Shown here in pieces: positions 1 through 9,709 of a stretch of DNA of 64,000 bases. The stretch's first letter is position 1. Each line of letters begins with the position of its first letter. Source of the stretch: Planctomycetota bacterium (GTDB lineage Bacteria > Planctomycetota > Phycisphaerae > UBA1845). Both the position numbers and the translations under genes were made by a program. The notes beneath the pieces were generated by a model. The model was given only the letters and a program-made list of their open reading frames with translations. It was not told where the DNA came from and did not search any database. The stretch covers positions 124,001 through 188,000 of the forward strand of contig JAKQDH010000008.1 in NCBI GenBank assembly GCA_029558835.1, written 5' to 3'.

Positions 1-140
1 TCGTCGCGGTGGCTGCGCAGGCCCAGCCGAAGCTTGTGTGAACCGGCGTCTCTTCTGGCTGGTGCCCACATGCACTCGCGAATCTCGCCAGCTGGCGCCG
101 CGGACCGCAAGAACCGGGTGGTGGCGTGGTCGGCGGTACC

Positions 141-146
141 TACAAT
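141..146 (+). promoter_or_regulatory. -10-like TACAAT just upstream of the Ada-like gene
   Basis: TACAAT ends 7 bases before the ATG at 154. A sigma-70 type start would fall at or next to that ATG, giving a leaderless or nearly leaderless message. The box overlaps the alternative ATG at 145 and so argues against that start. No clear -35 was seen. Confidence 0.4.
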
Positions 147-153
147 GGCCCGC

Positions 154-1011
154 ATGATCACCAGGCAGCAATCGACACAGCGTGTCAGCGACTACGACCG
201 TATCGGGGCCGCGTTGAGCTATCTGGATCGCCATCGGCGCCAGCCCGTGCCGCTGGCGGGGCTCGCCGACGTGCTCGGATTGAGCCCGTTTCACTTTCAG
301 CGGCTGTTCACCCGGTGGGCCGGGATCAGCCCGAAGCGCTTCGCTCGCTACCTCCAGTTGAACGACGCACGGCTGCTGCTGCGTGATGCCCGCTCAGTGC
401 TGGATACGACGCTTGACGTCGGCGCATCCAGTCCCGGCCGGTTGCACGATCTGTTTATGTCGATCGACGCCGTGACGCCGGGCGAGTTCAAGTCGGGCGG
501 TGCCGGGCTGACGATCGCCGTCGGTGAGCACCCCAGCCCGTTCGGTCGCTGCCTGCTCGGAGTGAGCCCACGCGGCATCTGCTGGCTGTCGTTTGCGGGG
601 GCGGAACGGGACGGCATGGAGGAGCTACAGGCGACCTGGCCGGCGGCCACGATTCGCAACGACGCCAAGACGACCGGCTCCGTCGCGGCCCGCATCTTCC
701 CGCCGCGCCCGCAGCCGGCATCTCGCCCGCTGCGGCTGCTCGTCGGCGGCACGAACTTCCAGGTCAAGGTGTGGGAGGCCCTCATCCGTGTCCCGCCGGG
801 ATGCCTGACGACCTACGCCGACCTCGGGGTGCGCATCGGGCACCCGACGGCCGCCCGCGCGGTGGGCAATGCCGTAGCGGCCAACCCGATCTCGTACCTG
901 ATCCCCTGCCATCGCGTCATCCGCAGCATGGGCATCGTCGGCGACTACCGCTGGAGTCCGCAGCGTAAAGAAGCCATGATCGCCTGGGAGGCCCTGCGCG
1001 CCGACGGGTAG
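154..1011 (+). CDS. Ada-like bifunctional protein: AraC-type HTH plus O6-alkylguanine-DNA methyltransferase
   Basis: A suicide repair enzyme that moves alkyl groups from O6-alkylguanine in DNA to its own cysteine, joined to an AraC-type DNA-binding half. In the 285-residue product the helix-turn-helix region spans about residues 15-110 (LADVLGLSPFHFQRLF, then VTPGEFK). The methyltransferase domain follows and contains the active-site motif PCHRV with Cys252, preceded by the AARAVGNA helix. The N-terminal zinc domain of E. coli Ada, with its phosphotriester-accepting cysteine, is absent, so this is the shorter Ada class. The start at 154 is preferred because the -10-like TACAAT at 141-146 overlaps the upstream ATG at 145; the frame stays open further upstream to 34 but looks non-coding there. 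Family assignment is secure; a regulatory role is inferred. Confidence 0.9.
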   Translation: MITRQQSTQRVSDYDRIGAALSYLDRHRRQPVPLAGLADVLGLSPFHFQRLFTRWAGISPKRFARYLQLNDARLLLRDARSVLDTTLDVGASSPGRLHDLFMSIDAVTPGEFKSGGAGLTIAVGEHPSPFGRCLLGVSPRGICWLSFAGAERDGMEELQATWPAATIRNDAKTTGSVAARIFPPRPQPASRPLRLLVGGTNFQVKVWEALIRVPPGCLTTYADLGVRIGHPTAARAVGNAVAANPISYLIPCHRVIRSMGIVGDYRWSPQRKEAMIAWEALRADG

Positions 1012-1432
1012 GACCACATGTCCGCCAACGACTTGGGCCGCTGGCGAACGACGGGCCCGGGCGATTCGAGCGCCCTGCCGAGACTTGCCGCCGGGAACAG
1101 CGGCACGGCGAAGTCCCGCCTCGCCATGCTCTTCCGGCCGTGAGCGCGGGACGGCTGGCGGAGCGTGCCCGCCTGTCCGGCGGCGGGCAGACGCCCCAGG
1201 CTCGGGCAGGGCACCGCCCCCTCGGCTTGGGCATACCGCCCCGGCGCGCGGGGGGCATGCTGCCGTAGTGATGCACCCCGGGGCGCGTCCTTCTCGCAGC
1301 GGGTGCAGGCACAGGCGGCGACCGTCCGATACTCGCCACAGGTCTGCGTCCTGCAGTGACTGAATCGGGGGTATTACGCCTCGCGCGGGTAGTCTGCGTG
1401 GAGCGGCCCCGGTGCGAGCGCGGAGAAACGGC
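1012..1432. other. Intergenic, no gene recognised; degenerate family A repeat
   Basis: No convincing coding frame. Around 1196-1266 there is a degenerate copy of the dispersed repeat whose right end reads like GGCTTGGGCAT followed by a GC-rich stretch and GGGGGCATGCTG. The short frames here look like repeat-derived noise. Confidence 0.5.
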
Positions 1433-2902
1433 ATGAAGATCCTTCTCATCCAGCCGGCGAAACCGATCCTCCACAAGCAGGACGGCTCGCGCGAGGGCCG
1501 GCAGGCGATGTTCCCGCTGGGGCTGCTGTACATCGCGGCCGCCGCCGAGCGCGCGGGGCACGTCGTCGAGGTCCTTGATGTTCCCACCGAAGGCTTCGCG
1601 ACTGAGGAATTCCTCGAGGAGCTGCCGCATGGAACGCTCATGCGCATCGGCCTGCCGATGCCGGAGGTGGGCCGTCGGATCGCGGCCGCCCAGCCGGACG
1701 TCGTCGGCATCTCCTGCCTGCTCTCCACCAGCGCGGATGAGGCGTTGAAGTGCGCGGCCGCCGCCAAGCAGGTGGCACCGTCCATTCCGGTGGTGCTGGG
1801 CGGGGCGCATCCGTCCGCGTTGCCGGCGGAGATGCTCGGCGACCGCAGCGTTGACTACGTGGTCATCGGCGAGGGGGAAGAGACGTTTGTCCAGTTGCTA
1901 CAGTGCCTGGGCGACGGCCGGGTGCCAAGGGCGTTGGACGGCATCGGGTACCGGGAGCAGGGCCAGCCCGTCGTGCGGCCCAAGACCCGCTGGATTGACG
2001 ACTTGGACGCCCTCGCCTGGCCCGCCCGTCACCTGGTGGACCTGCGCCGCTACGTGGACAACTATTACAAGTTCCGCGCCCAGTTCGAGTACGGCCACAC
2101 GCGCAGCATGGAATGGGGCATGTATACGTCGATGCTCGCATCGCGCGGATGTCCCTACGATTGTTCCTTCTGTGCCAAGAACGTGGTGTGGGGACGGCGG
2201 TACCGGACGCGGTCCGTGGCGTCGGTCGTGGACGAGATGGAGTTTCTGGTGAAGCGGCACGGCGTCAAGGAGATTCACTTCGAGGACGAGAACTGGGCCG
2301 GAAATCCCGAGCACGCCAAGCAGATTTGTCGGGAGATTCTCCGCCGCGGGCTGGACGTGGCCTGGGCGCTGCCCAACGGGATCACGCTGCACACGATGAG
2401 TGAGGAGCTGCTGCGCCTGATGCGCCAGGCGGGCGCTTACTCGTTGACGCTGTCGCTGGAGAGCGCCTCCCCGCGCATCTGCAAACGCTTCATCCACAAG
2501 CCGATCGACAAGGACAAGGCCGTCCGGATGATCGGCGTGATCCGCGAACTGGGGTTTGAACTGTTCGTGGGATTCATGATCGGCTTCCCGGGTGAGACGT
2601 TGGCGGAAATCCAGGAGACGATCCGCTGGGCGGAAAGCCTGGACGTCGAGAACTTCGGCTTCGCCATTGCCACTCCCCTTCCCGGAACCCAACTCCTGGA
2701 CCTGTGTGAGCACGAGGGCCTGCTGGTGGCAGGCTTCGACCGCCGGCGGCTGCGCTTCTCGGTGGGCAACATTCAGACGGACCAGTTCACGCCGGCATTG
2801 CTGGAACGCCTGCGGCGGGAGGAGTACCTGCGGATTCACCGGCAACGCGCCGCGCGGGACGCGTGCGACGCAGCCACGACCTGCTTGCCGACGACACCGT
2901 AG
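1433..2902 (+). CDS. B12-binding domain radical SAM protein
   Basis: The 489-residue product has an N-terminal cobalamin-binding Rossmann-type domain (about residues 1-150, with DVVGISCLLSTSADE). A radical SAM core follows with the 4Fe-4S motif RGCPYDCSFC (Cys240, Cys244, Cys247). This is the class B methylase-like architecture; the substrate cannot be read from sequence. The start at 1433 follows a GGAG Shine-Dalgarno 7 bases upstream; an in-frame GTG at 1412 is less likely. The neighbouring minus-strand FemAB/GNAT and Gfo/Idh genes and the GT39 remnant suggest a glycan, lipid or surface-polymer setting, but that is inference. Confidence 0.88.
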   Translation: MKILLIQPAKPILHKQDGSREGRQAMFPLGLLYIAAAAERAGHVVEVLDVPTEGFATEEFLEELPHGTLMRIGLPMPEVGRRIAAAQPDVVGISCLLSTSADEALKCAAAAKQVAPSIPVVLGGAHPSALPAEMLGDRSVDYVVIGEGEETFVQLLQCLGDGRVPRALDGIGYREQGQPVVRPKTRWIDDLDALAWPARHLVDLRRYVDNYYKFRAQFEYGHTRSMEWGMYTSMLASRGCPYDCSFCAKNVVWGRRYRTRSVASVVDEMEFLVKRHGVKEIHFEDENWAGNPEHAKQICREILRRGLDVAWALPNGITLHTMSEELLRLMRQAGAYSLTLSLESASPRICKRFIHKPIDKDKAVRMIGVIRELGFELFVGFMIGFPGETLAEIQETIRWAESLDVENFGFAIATPLPGTQLLDLCEHEGLLVAGFDRRRLRFSVGNIQTDQFTPALLERLRREEYLRIHRQRAARDACDAATTCLPTTP

Positions 2903-2947
2903 ACGCCGGGCAGTTCCATACAATAGGCTAAGCGACAGCGAGGCCAG

Positions 2948-3046
2948 GGTGGCATGGCCAAGCGCCGCGCCGCCATGCGCCCTCACGTGCCCGATGCCAC
3001 CGTCTGCAACAGCATGCCGGCGCCTTCGGCTTGGGCATGGCACCCT
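2948..3046 (+). repeat. Dispersed palindromic repeat family A, copy 1
   Basis: About 100 bases bounded by inverted ends: left end like GGTGGCATGGCCAAGCGC, right end like GGCTTGGGCATGGCACCC. Related copies lie at 37202-37301 (opposite orientation), 28353-28575 (interrupted) and, degenerate, near 1196 and 63455. Confidence 0.7.
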
Positions 3047-3069
3047 GCCGGCTTTCCACTTGCGTGGCC

Positions 3070-4239
3070 CTACTCAGGGGGACAAGCGGGAGACTCGTAC
3101 ACGAACGTGCGCCGCACGGCCGGTCGGGCTCCGAAGCTCTGCTTGAACCACGACAGGCCCAGGTTCAGTTCCTCTGCCCCGTGCGCGGTGATAACACCGT
3201 GATTGAGGCACCTTTGCTGACGCACCACGTACTCCAGGCACAGCTCGTGCATCAACAGCGAAGTCGAACGCAGCAGGTGGAATCCGTAGTCCTGCGCCGA
3301 GTAGAAGGTGTGGGCGCCGGTGGCGGACACCTCGAAGATCAAGGCGCCGGCAATCATCCCCGCGTCGGGATGAAAGACGCCCCACAGCGAAACCTCATGC
3401 GGACACAGGCTGCGGATGCGGAGCATCTCGTCCAGCGTGTGCGTGGGTTCCACCTGGAAGCGTGTGTCCAGGTTCCGCTGGAGCAGTCGCCAATAGGCGG
3501 GCAGGTCGTCGCTGCGCCGCACGGTTAAGATGGCTTCCTTCCGCGCTTTGATGACGGCGCCGCGGGCGCCGTTGGCATAGCCCGCCAGCAGTTCCGCCTC
3601 CGACCGCGGCCCGGGCAGGAAGCCCCACGCCAGCTCCTTGCCCTGCTCGCGAAAACCGCAGATCTCCAGTGCCCAGTGCAGGACGTCCAAGTCGCCGCGC
3701 CACAGGTAGCTCGGCGCAAAGCGCATGCTGAGCCGGCGCCAACCGCGCTCGGTGGCATACCTGAGCAGCCCCAGCACCGCGTCGAGACAGCGATCCGCAC
3801 GCAGACCGGGCAGAATCGCCAGCCCGCCGTGCGAGGAGAACCGGTGCGCGGACCAGCGTCCTTCCGTCTCCTCACCGGCCGCCACCGCGAGGAGTTCGTC
3901 ACTGTCGAAGAAGAGCAGCGAGTGATCGACGAAACGGCCCGGCGGGTGGTACTTCAGAAAACGCCGGGTCTGAAACAGATTGCCGTTCACGGTTTGCGGG
4001 AGGAAGGAATCCCACAGTTGCTCATGCCGCGCGGCGTCGTAGCGCACCACGTGCACGTCATGCCGTTGGTAACCCAGGACGCGATAGCCGAGGCGCTCCA
4101 GCGTAGTTGCTGCGTCCCCGGCCAGCGCGCTGCCGACGGAACCGACCGACGGCGGTGTTGTCGCCGAAGCCGGTGAAACCAGGACGGCCGGGGTCACGGC
4201 GCCCGGTGGATCATGCAGTTGAGACGAGGTGGGGCTCAT
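3070..4239 (-). CDS. FemAB/GNAT-superfamily (Acetyltransf_6-like) protein
   Basis: The 389-residue product resembles the large group of GNAT-fold proteins found with polysaccharide and peptidoglycan genes. The C-terminal half is typical: a basic KARKEA segment, then a domain with GVFHPDAGMIAGALIFEV and AHTFYSAQDYGFHLL. Such proteins transfer acyl or aminoacyl groups; the donor and acceptor here are unknown. The start at 4239 lies 29 bases inside the 3' end of the upstream dehydrogenase gene, so the two are probably co-transcribed and translationally coupled. The frame is open further upstream, but that part is shadow of the dehydrogenase gene. Confidence 0.75.
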   Translation of the reverse strand: MSPTSSQLHDPPGAVTPAVLVSPASATTPPSVGSVGSALAGDAATTLERLGYRVLGYQRHDVHVVRYDAARHEQLWDSFLPQTVNGNLFQTRRFLKYHPPGRFVDHSLLFFDSDELLAVAAGEETEGRWSAHRFSSHGGLAILPGLRADRCLDAVLGLLRYATERGWRRLSMRFAPSYLWRGDLDVLHWALEICGFREQGKELAWGFLPGPRSEAELLAGYANGARGAVIKARKEAILTVRRSDDLPAYWRLLQRNLDTRFQVEPTHTLDEMLRIRSLCPHEVSLWGVFHPDAGMIAGALIFEVSATGAHTFYSAQDYGFHLLRSTSLLMHELCLEYVVRQQRCLNHGVITAHGAEELNLGLSWFKQSFGARPAVRRTFVYESPACPPE

Positions 4240-5269
4240 GAATCTTGACCGGGCACGAAACCCCCTGACGGCGCATGGATTCCACGGCCGCCTCGAGCAC
4301 CGCCACCACGTCGCGACCGGACGCGGCATCCGCGGCACAAGGCGTCCCGTCCAGCACCCAGGCCACGAAAGCCTCCGCCTGCTTCAGCAGCGGCTCGGTA
4401 CGCCGGATGGCGGGCAAGTGCGTGTCGCCGCTGCGCACCAGGTAATGAAACTCACCGAAGGAGTCGTAGTGCGGCGCTTCGTCGATCCCCTTGTCGAACA
4501 CTTGCAGGGCATCCACGGGATTGACGTCGTCCCAGTGGGCCATCTTGCGCTCGCCCACGACGGTGAGCGTGCGTACCTTGCGGGGATTGAGCCAGCTTAC
4601 ATGAATGTGGCCGAGGGTGCCGTCGGGATAACGCAGCGTCGCGAAGCAGACATCCTCGACGCGCGTCTGGGTAATGCGGTTGCCGACCGCGGACACTTCC
4701 GTCGGTACGCCCTGGAGAAGGAAGTTGAAGATGCTGATGTCGTGCGCGCCCAGGTCGAAGAGTGCGTTCACGTCGCCGCGAATCGGACCGAGGTTCGTGC
4801 GCACCGCGTCGAGGTAGTGAATGCGACCCAGCGTGCCGCCCTCGATCAACTCGCGCAGCTTGAGAATCCCGGCGTTGAAGAGAAACACGTGCCCGACCAT
4901 GAGTACCAGCCCGCAGGCGTCGGCATAGTGCAGAAGCTCGTCGGCCTCCGTGCCGTTGGTGCAGAGCGGCTTCTCCACCAGGACGTGCTTGCCGGCCTCC
5001 AGAGCCTCGCGGACCAGGGTGGCGTGCGTGTCCGTCGGCGTCGCGATGACGACGGCCTGGATGTCGGGATCATCGAGCAGGTGGTGGTAGTCCGGCAGCA
5101 TGCGCGCGTGCGGAAACCGACGGGCGAGGCGGGCGAGCCTGCCGAGACTGAGGTCCGCGCAAGCACACAGGTGGGCACGGTCCAGCTCAGAAAACACGCG
5201 TACGTGGTTGGGCCCCCAATAGCCGCAACCTACGACACCGACGTTAACGCACTCTGCTGTCGTACTCAT
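4211..5269 (-). CDS. Gfo/Idh/MocA family NAD(P)-dependent oxidoreductase
   Basis: The 352-residue product begins with a Rossmann nucleotide-binding fold (GVVGCGYWGPNHVRVF, residues about 9-24). The family signature EKPL follows in KHVLVEKPLC, and the C-terminal substrate domain includes DLGAHDISIFNFLL. GxGYWGPN plus GAHD is typical of sugar dehydrogenases such as WlbA/WbpB-like UDP-sugar oxidoreductases; exact substrate unknown. The ATG at 5269 is where family similarity starts. It overlaps the downstream FemAB/GNAT gene by 29 bases, supporting a two-gene surface-sugar unit. Confidence 0.88.
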   Translation of the reverse strand: MSTTAECVNVGVVGCGYWGPNHVRVFSELDRAHLCACADLSLGRLARLARRFPHARMLPDYHHLLDDPDIQAVVIATPTDTHATLVREALEAGKHVLVEKPLCTNGTEADELLHYADACGLVLMVGHVFLFNAGILKLRELIEGGTLGRIHYLDAVRTNLGPIRGDVNALFDLGAHDISIFNFLLQGVPTEVSAVGNRITQTRVEDVCFATLRYPDGTLGHIHVSWLNPRKVRTLTVVGERKMAHWDDVNPVDALQVFDKGIDEAPHYDSFGEFHYLVRSGDTHLPAIRRTEPLLKQAEAFVAWVLDGTPCAADAASGRDVVAVLEAAVESMRRQGVSCPVKIHEPHLVSTA

Positions 5270-5783
5270 GTTGCGTCGCTCAAGCCTGTGGCTGTCTGCG
5301 GCACGGGCCGCACGCCTAATAGCGGACGTAGACGGCCGCAGGTTTAGCCCGTACCCCTTGCGCCGTGGGCGAGAAGGCGGCTCAACGTCGGTGCAGGCGA
5401 CCGTGCGGCAGCCCGGGGTGCTCGCGGGGCGTGCGCGCAGCCGACGGCTGACCACTCGGGCAGTCCTGCTACGCCGATCCGAGGACGCCTGGGTGAATTG
5501 TGCGTCGGCATACAACTGCACTGCGCGCGGGCAATGTCCGAGAACACTGGTGCGGCCGACAAGTCAGGCAGGCGTGCCCCGCGGAGTCTGAGTTGGGGAG
5601 CCGACCGGTCGGCCGGTGGGTGCAGGATTGATGCGTACTCTGCTTCTTGGCAAGGCGGCTGCGGTGCGCATGACAGCCGCAGCGGTGGGGGATGCGGTCT
5701 CAGGCCGCGACCTGTACGACGCGCCGGGTGGCAGCACCGCCGTCGGGGAACGCGTGGTTGTGGGGCGTCTGCTCAACCGACCG
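5270..5783. other. Divergent intergenic region, no gene recognised
   Basis: Lies between the minus-strand dehydrogenase and the broken plus-strand GT39 gene. It may hold promoters in both directions and the undetermined true 5' end of the GT39 gene. No RNA gene or repeat was recognised. Confidence 0.35.
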
Positions 5784-7246
5784 ATGGCCACCTCGCGGCG
5801 GTGGGGGTCGCGGCGGTGGTTCGCGGCTGGCGCGCTGGCCATCACCGTGGCCGGGCGGCGGTGCGGTGCGGGTTCCTTGACCAACCCATACGCTACGACG
5901 AAGCCTGGAACTACCTGTTCTACAGCTCGCGTACGCCGACCCACATCCTGACCAGCTTGCACCCGAACAACCACATGCTGCGCACGCTGTTGGTGCGGGT
6001 CGCGAGCCATTGGGTGGGGACGTCCCCGGCCGGGCTGCGCGTGCCCGCACTGGTCGCGGGTGTCCTCCTCATTCCGTTGACCGCGTGGCTGGCGTGGACG
6101 CTGTGTGCCAGTCGAGTGTCGGCATTGCTGGCCGCATTGATGGTCTGCGCATCGTCGCCGTTGGTGGAGTACTCGACGAACTCCCGCGGCTACACGTGGC
6201 TGGCGGTGTTCGCCGGCTTGCAGGTCATCTGCACGGTGCACCTGGTGCGCACGCCCGCGCGCCGCTGGTTGTGGTCGGCCTAGGCGGGCCTCGGGGCGCT
6301 GGGCGCCTTCACCAAACCCGTGATGTTGCTGCCTGACGCTGCCCTGGCGGCGGCCACCCTGGGCATCGCGCTGCGCAGTGGAAAAAGTGCCATGCGACGA
6401 CACTTGCTCAGCGGGCTGCTGCGCGGTGTCGCCGGCTGGGCCGGGCTGACGATCCTGTTGTATCTGCCGGCCCTGGGGAACCTGGATACGGAGCACCTGG
6501 GCGGCCTCCGCGGAGTCACGGATGCCCACTTCGCCGCCCGGTTCGGATCCTTTCCCGGCCTTCTGCGGCAAACCTGCGCGGAGTGGACACGACACACCCA
6601 CTGGCTTCTGGACATCAGCCTGGCCACCGGCGGAGCTGCTTTCGCGGTCTTCGCGCTCCGCCGGCGCGACGCAGCGGACGTGTTGGCGTTGTCGGTGCTG
6701 GCCGTGGGGCCGCTGGTGTCCATGGTGAGCGGCATCCTGGTGCCGCCGCGCGTATGGCTCTTCGCGTTGCCGCTGGTGTACGTGTGCGCGGTCTGGGGCT
6801 TGTTGCGGGTCGGGATGCTGGTGCGTCGTCTTCACTGGGCGGTCGGTGTGCGCCTGGCTTTGGCCTCTGTTGCCGCCGCAGGCGCGGCGCTGTCACTACG
6901 CGTCGTCCATGCGCAGCAGTACCTGTGCAGTGAGCCCGAGGCGTTGCTCGCCATCGAGGAGGTGATTGACGAGTGGGCGGCCGCGGGTACGGGGCACAGC
7001 GCTCTGGTCACTCGGTACACGCCGGCTTCCGCCTACTATCGTTTGCGGAAGGGGCTGCCGGAGTCCCCACCTCCGCACGCGCCGGAGACTGAGCGCGTAT
7101 TCATTGCGGCCTTCGGGCGTTACCCTCTGGAACGGCTGTGGCATGCCGGCGTGCCGGGCTACGAGCGCTTCGGTCCTCCGCGGCTGTGGCGCGTCTTTCC
7201 CGACAGCGCTCTGTATCTGGCCGAGCGCCAGGGAGAGGGCGGTTAA
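5784..7246 (+). pseudogene. GT39/ArnT-like membrane glycosyltransferase, disrupted by a frameshift and an amber stop
   Basis: The readable product resembles polyprenyl-phosphate-dependent glycosyltransferases of family 39. It has an N-terminal membrane helix, the catalytic-loop motif FLDQPIRYDEAW, and many later membrane segments (AGVLLIPLTAWLAW, LVSMVSGILVPPRVWLFALPLVYVCAVWGLL in pieces). Two lesions are visible. The first helix (RRWFAAGALAITVAG) is in a different frame from FLDQPIRYDEAW, implying a one-base loss near 5850-5880. A TAG at 6281-6283 then interrupts an otherwise continuous frame that resumes with GLGALGAFTKPVMLLP. Either a real pseudogene or assembly errors; two independent defects favour decay, but reads are needed to decide. 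The start is uncertain. Confidence 0.72.
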
Positions 7247-7441
7247 CCGGCCCGCGGCGGACACCGGCGCGACGTGGCTGCGGGCCGTAAACACCGGAAG
7301 AACAAAGAGATACGTGGTCCTTCGCCGCGCCACCGCTACCCCCGGCATCCCACCTCTTGGCGCGGGCGACCCGTGAGCATACCCTCGACGCGAGCCTGCT
7401 GGGAGGAAGCCTGCTTGTCGAGCACAGCAAGGAGAGCCGCG

Positions 7442-7900
7442 ATGCTGTACGAAGTCAGTCGAGCCGACATGTGGGTCGGGGAGCTGGAGGACCGGCCAGG
7501 AGCGCTCGCGGAACGGCTGGATAAGCTGGCTGCGCTCGGTGCGAACCTCGAGTCCATCGTCGTGCAGCGGGCGGAGGACAAGCCCGGCGTGGCACAAATG
7601 TACGTGTCTCCGCTGCGCGGGGCGGCTGCCCGGGAGACGGGACTCAGCAAGGCCGGCGGTCTCCACACCGTCCGCATCGAAGGCCCCGACCGGCCCGGCA
7701 TGGCCGCCACCATCAGCCGGGCGGTGGGCGACGCCGGCATCAACATGCGCGGCTTCAGCGGCGCGGCCATCGGCGCCCGGCACGCCATCTACATCACTTT
7801 CGACTGCATGGAGGACGCCAACCAGGCCACCCAGATTCTGCTCAAGACGCTGGCGGAGACGCCGGCCTACCAGGAAACCCCGCCGGCCGAGGGATGGTAA
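7442..7900 (+). CDS. Tandem ACT-domain protein (GcvR/amino-acid sensor-like)
   Basis: The 152-residue product consists of two ACT-type regulatory modules: VGELEDRPGALAERLDKLAALGANL (given in part, residues about 11-36) and the RIEGPDRPGMAATISRAVGDAGIN region (about 78-101). Each shows the RPG turn typical of ligand-binding ACT domains. No catalytic domain is attached, so it is probably a small-molecule sensing regulator. Start chosen at 7442 because AAGGAG sits 7 bases upstream (7429-7434) and homology begins there; the frame extends upstream to 7274 without recognisable sequence. Confidence 0.8.
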   Translation: MLYEVSRADMWVGELEDRPGALAERLDKLAALGANLESIVVQRAEDKPGVAQMYVSPLRGAAARETGLSKAGGLHTVRIEGPDRPGMAATISRAVGDAGINMRGFSGAAIGARHAIYITFDCMEDANQATQILLKTLAETPAYQETPPAEGW

Positions 7901-8010
7901 GCGGCTCGGTGCCCACATCCCCGGGTGGGACGGCCACGTCGCAGCAGGCGGCGGCCCCTCTCCGCGCGTGACTGGGCCGGCCCGGTGCTGTCCCCCGAGT
8001 GCGATGGCGT

Positions 8011-8016
8011 TATCAT
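8011..8016 (+). promoter_or_regulatory. -10-like TATCAT close to a GTG start
   Basis: TATCAT ends 8 bases before the GTG at 8025, and no Shine-Dalgarno lies between. This fits leaderless or nearly leaderless expression, as with the boxes at 141, 10951 and 18012. Confidence 0.4.
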
Positions 8017-8024
8017 AGCGGGCG

Positions 8025-8891
8025 GTGAACTGCATCCACTGCGATTACCTGCTCTTCAACCTGCCGCGGCCGGTGTGCCCGGAGTGCGGACAGGCGTTCA
8101 ACGTGGAATGGTATCGCTTCGCGCCGGGGGTGGTGTCGTTTCACTGTCCCCACTGCGACCAGCAGTACTTCGGCAATGACGCCCAGGGCTTGCCGTACCC
8201 GCGCTCGTTCACCTGCGTGCGCTGCGGGCAGCCGGTGACGATTCACGAGCTGCGCGTCGTGCCCGAGCGGGAGGACGCCCGCGGGGAGCTGGCCGTCGTG
8301 TCACCCTGGGACGACCGCCCGCGACAAGGACTGCTGAAGGCGTGGTTCGCGTCGCTACGGATGATCCTCTTTCAGCCGTCGCACTTCTTCCGGCAGCACC
8401 GTGGCTTCTCGCTCATGGAGGGGTGGATCTTCGCGCTGCTGTCCGCGGTGGTGGGCATGGTCCCTTACCTGCTGATCGAGGCGATCGTGATGTCGGTCAG
8501 TATGGGGAGCGTGCCGGGGTTGCCCTGGCAGGCGTGGCTTCTGCCGCTGATCCTGGGGGCTGTGGTGGGTCCACCGGTGGCGGCGTTTGTGGGGCCCGTC
8601 GTCCAGGCGGCCTTCATTCACCTGGGACTGCTGGTGCTGGCGCCGCGGCGCAAGTCGTTCACGCACACGATCTGCACGGCCATGTATGCCAGCGCGCCCA
8701 ACGTCTGGAACGCGGTCCCCCTGTGCGGGCCCTACGTGGGAGCCGTCTGGACGCTCGTCGTGCTGATTACCGGCATCAGCGAGGTGCACCAGACGAGCGG
8801 GGCGCGCGCCGCGCTGGCGGTACTCTGGCCGCTGCTGTTCGTGGTGGGCATGGTGGTGCTGGTGATGGTGTTTTGGCTGGGCAACTTCTGA
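8025..8891 (+). CDS. YIP1-like membrane protein with N-terminal zinc ribbons
   Basis: The 288-residue product starts with three Cys pairs (CIHCDYL, CPECGQAF, CPHCDQQ, and CVRCGQP about residue 66), indicating zinc-ribbon or rubredoxin-like knuckles. It continues with about five membrane segments in a Yip1-type arrangement (SLMEGWIFALLSAVVGMVPYLL; AFVGPVVQAAFIHLGLLVL; GPYVGAVWTLVVLITG). Proteins of this plan are common in planctomycetes and have no assigned activity. The GTG start at 8025 is set by the cysteine-rich beginning and by a -10-like box 8 bases upstream. Confidence 0.72.
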   Translation: MNCIHCDYLLFNLPRPVCPECGQAFNVEWYRFAPGVVSFHCPHCDQQYFGNDAQGLPYPRSFTCVRCGQPVTIHELRVVPEREDARGELAVVSPWDDRPRQGLLKAWFASLRMILFQPSHFFRQHRGFSLMEGWIFALLSAVVGMVPYLLIEAIVMSVSMGSVPGLPWQAWLLPLILGAVVGPPVAAFVGPVVQAAFIHLGLLVLAPRRKSFTHTICTAMYASAPNVWNAVPLCGPYVGAVWTLVVLITGISEVHQTSGARAALAVLWPLLFVVGMVVLVMVFWLGNF

Positions 8892-9174
8892 ATCCCGAGC
8901 CCAGCGGCGCCCGTCCCTCAATCCCACGCACCAGGCGCGATTCGGCGCCGGCGAGCCGAACCACCGCCGTCAGGACGCAGCCGCCTTCCCCCGCCGGTGG
9001 CGCGTGTCCGCGCAGCCCGATTCAGGATTCCGAATCGCGAGCCTGAGTTCTCCGATCGTCGCGCGCCAGGTGGTGGGAGACTCCGGTCCGCTCACCCCAG
9101 TCGCCGGGTCGCCGCGGCCCCGCAGGCTCGACGGGTGTCCAACGCGGTCAAGCCCGCAGCCCCGGGGACGCTCG

Positions 9175-9447
9175 TCAGTTCACCGGCGAGCGGTTCAACT
9201 GGACGATGGCGAAGTCGGCCAGGTCGACGTCGGTGTCGCCGTCCAAGTCGGCCTCCCCGCAGCCCGTCGGCAGCCCCCCACCCGGCCCCGTGAAACAACC
9301 GAAAAACACGCCGAAATCGTCGCGGTCGACGTCCCGGTCGTGGTCCAGATCCCCCCGGGCGAAGCCCTTGACGCCGGTGCTGTGGTAGTCGCCCGCGACG
9401 ATCGCCACGAAGCCCGCGCCGGGTGCGCGCCCACGCTTGGTTAGCAA
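9175..9447 (-). pseudogene. Orphan dockerin-type C-terminal fragment
   Basis: A 90-residue frame containing two Asp-rich dockerin-like repeats: GDLDHDRDVDRDDFGVFFGC followed by FTGP, and ADLDGDTDVDLADFAIVQL. This is how planctomycete secreted proteins usually end (compare the proteins ending at 38924 and 52594 in this window). There is no signal peptide or catalytic domain, and the frame begins at a TTG only about 110 bases from a tRNA-Ala gene. It is best read as the surviving tail of a larger exported protein, truncated at its 5' side. Confidence 0.6.
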
Positions 9448-9555
9448 CCTCTCCGCGCTAACTGGGTGATTAAAGCCGGCCGCGAAAACCCCGTTCGCCC
9501 GACGCGGCCATCAGATCCAGCGGCGCCCGCAAGGATGTGTTGTCCCGGTGGGAAC

Positions 9556-9628
<73 letters not shown>

Positions 9629-9709
9629 ATGCCTGTTTGGCTGGCTGGTATTCTAACGCCGGCTGCCCCGGCCCGCCAGCCCGGCCGCGGGGGGGTAACG
9701 CCGCGTGCC

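Noticed and set aside
3..41. An in-frame tail VAVAAQAQPKLV ending in TGA at 39-41
   Set aside because: Could be the last codons of a gene starting before the window, but 12 codons are too few to support it.
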